Source: Candidatus Aerophobota bacterium (GTDB lineage Bacteria > Aerophobota > Aerophobia > Aerophobales > B3-G15). Taken from it: a stretch of DNA of 34,566 nucleotides. Below, piece after piece: positions 33,288 to 34,566 of the stretch; position 1 is the first letter of the stretch; each line of letters opens with the position of its first letter. The DNA lies in NCBI GenBank assembly GCA_030615365.1, contig JAUWZM010000024.1:1-34566 (forward strand), in the 5' to 3' direction. Position numbers and translations under genes: made by a program. Below the pieces are notes generated by a model. That model worked only from the letters and a program-made list of their open reading frames with translations. It was not told where the DNA came from and did not search any database.

Positions 33288-34118
33288 ATGAGAAGTCATC
33301 GAAGATACTTTGAAATTTTGCTTTGGATTGTAGGCCTGGCACTGATAGTTATTATGCTTTTCCCTTTCGTATGGATGATAAGCGTTTCCATTAAACCTCT
33401 CAGTGAGGTGAGGAGTATCCCACCGAGGTTACTGCCGAAAGAATTCACAATAAAGCCGTATATAGATGCATTTTTTCGCTACAAGTTTGGTCGATTTCTA
33501 TTAAACAGCACCGTTGTTGCAGTGGCGGTGACCTGTATAGGATTGTTTACCAGCTCTTTGGCAGGCTTTGGGTTTGCCAAGTACTCATTTCGGGGCCGGG
33601 ATTATCTGTTCTTAATGGTGCTCAGCGTGCTTATGATTCCATTTCATGTGGTTATCATCCCGCTTTACATGATGATGAAAGCATTTGGCTGGATAGATAC
33701 CTACTGGGCACTCATAATTCCCGGCTGTTTGGTTAATACCTTTGGAGCCTACTTTATGCGGCAATTCATATTGAACATTCCCACGGATCTGATGGAAGCT
33801 GCCAGGATCGATGGTTGTTCGGAGTTTGGCATCTATTTCAAGATCATCTTACCTCTTTGTAAGGCAGCGCTGGCTACGCTGGGAGTGTTCATATTTATGT
33901 GGACCTGGGATGCATTTATATGGCCCCTTATAGTTGTAAGCAGAGAATCTATGAGAACATTACCGGTGGGATTATCCATCCTTCATGATGGATACGCATA
34001 TAAGTGGAATATTCTAATGGCCGGTGCCACAATTGCATTCATTCCTATGCTGATAGTATTTTTGATAGCTCAAAAGTATATTATCAGGGGTGTGGCTCTG
34101 ACAGGGATGAAATACTAA
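33288..34118 (+). CDS. Carbohydrate ABC transporter permease (MalG/UgpE type)
   Basis: A 276-residue partner permease. Six membrane segments are predicted, with FVWMISVSIKPLSEV early in the protein. The EAA loop is LMEAARIDGCSEFGIYFKIILP, and the typical ending GxxxIIRGVALTGMKY is present. The start is placed at 33288 because AGGAGG lies 9 nt upstream; a TTG-initiated frame from 33237 would overlap the first permease and add 17 unlikely residues. Together with the first permease it forms the membrane pore of a CUT1 sugar importer; the ATPase is probably a shared MsiK/UgpC-type subunit encoded elsewhere. Confidence 0.94.
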   Translation: MRSHRRYFEILLWIVGLALIVIMLFPFVWMISVSIKPLSEVRSIPPRLLPKEFTIKPYIDAFFRYKFGRFLLNSTVVAVAVTCIGLFTSSLAGFGFAKYSFRGRDYLFLMVLSVLMIPFHVVIIPLYMMMKAFGWIDTYWALIIPGCLVNTFGAYFMRQFILNIPTDLMEAARIDGCSEFGIYFKIILPLCKAALATLGVFIFMWTWDAFIWPLIVVSRESMRTLPVGLSILHDGYAYKWNILMAGATIAFIPMLIVFLIAQKYIIRGVALTGMKY

Positions 34119-34566
34119 TGAGAACTGCTCAGGAATGAGGAAATTAAGTATACTTCCCCCAGCTTTCAAGCTATACCAGATAGGGGTTAAAAGTCAATGA
34201 AGGAGGTGGTGGTACTTAGTGAATGAGTATAAGACCCTGGGTTATACTTATTCAGACGAGGAGGTGAGAGATCTTTACATTATATTTATAATATAGTAGG
34301 TACTGTCAAAAGTTTTATGGTAAATATGAAAAATAAATGCAAGAAATTGATAATATGAAAGGTAGAATTTTTCTTGTGATCGTTTTTTGAAAATAAGGTC
34401 TTGGCAATTAATAGAGCTTGATATTGAGGTAAGGAAATGGAAGATTGATTATTCCTGGCGTGCTACCTAAAAAATCAGTGGAATCTAATCAAAAGAGATA
34501 AGTTTTTACCAGTGTCTAAGAATCCCATTGTGGATACTGTCGTTCTGTGGATAACCCTTTGGGTTA
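34119..34566. other. Degenerate region after the permease operon
   Basis: No intact gene. A GTG frame at 34219-34296 (VNEYKTLGYTYSDEEVRDLY...) has a good GGAGG ribosome-binding site and could be the first 25 codons of the next operon gene, cut short. From about 34299 the sequence (GGTACTGTCAAAAGTTTTAT) looks like the end of an insertion sequence, but no transposase can be read. At the very edge TAACCC-TTT-GGGTTA (34552-34566), preceded by CTGTGGA, is half of a palindrome that may continue outside the window. Confidence 0.4.

Noticed and set aside
1..34566. tRNA, rRNA genes and CRISPR arrays
   Set aside because: No cloverleaf with a TTC-loop motif, no rRNA-like segment and no regularly spaced repeats were seen on either strand.

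Overview
The window is AT-rich bacterial DNA, roughly 37-38 % GC by eye. Gene content is that of a Gram-negative-type or deep-branching anaerobe: many exported solute-binding and Cache proteins, MnmG, Tex, ValS, a YqhQ-like DUF1385 protein, a type I restriction system and REP-like repeats. The sequence alone does not fix the phylum. It looks like an uncultured candidate-phylum bacterium, and a metagenome-assembled contig is plausible because two gene remnants carry one extra G in a G-run.

Layout. (1) 1-4043: a structured RNA with a 3' T-run (candidate 6S RNA), then leftward housekeeping genes: a short QueG-like iron-sulfur protein abutting mnmG (both tRNA-modification type), and a DegT/DnrJ sugar aminotransferase. 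(2) 4069-10492: an exported sensing/solute-binding region. A promoter-bearing dispersed repeat drives a stand-alone Cache protein and a branched-chain-type binding protein fused to two Cache domains. After a wHTH-like unknown gene and decayed DNA come a second binding lipoprotein and a small exported His-rich protein, both leftward. No permease or ATPase for these binding proteins is present. (3) 10899-13166: the first 41 codons of an ECF sigma factor, cut short just before tex. (4) 13206-22474: an accessory/defence island with a second copy of the promoter repeat, three small coupled genes ending in an orphan HicB-like antitoxin, a complete hsdM-hsdS-hsdR operon, a DUF433/DUF5615 toxin-antitoxin pair bracketed by identical 30-bp repeats, the tail of a type IIG-like methylase, a frameshifted unknown gene and a frameshifted DUF2283 gene. 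A third, partial copy of the dispersed repeat closes it. (5) 22447-30578: leftward membrane spermidine-synthase-like protein and anchored Pcm, and a rightward valS-DUF1385-aminotransferase operon. (6) 30579-34566: a perfect consensus promoter, small ORF, REP pair and terminator, then a beta-propeller protein and two carbohydrate ABC permeases, followed by degenerate DNA.

The most unusual parts are the Cache/binding-protein set with no transport partners, the dispersed repeat that carries a conserved promoter, ribosome-binding site and start codon, and the repeat-bracketed toxin-antitoxin cassette. Family names rest on motif recognition by eye; no database search was possible.
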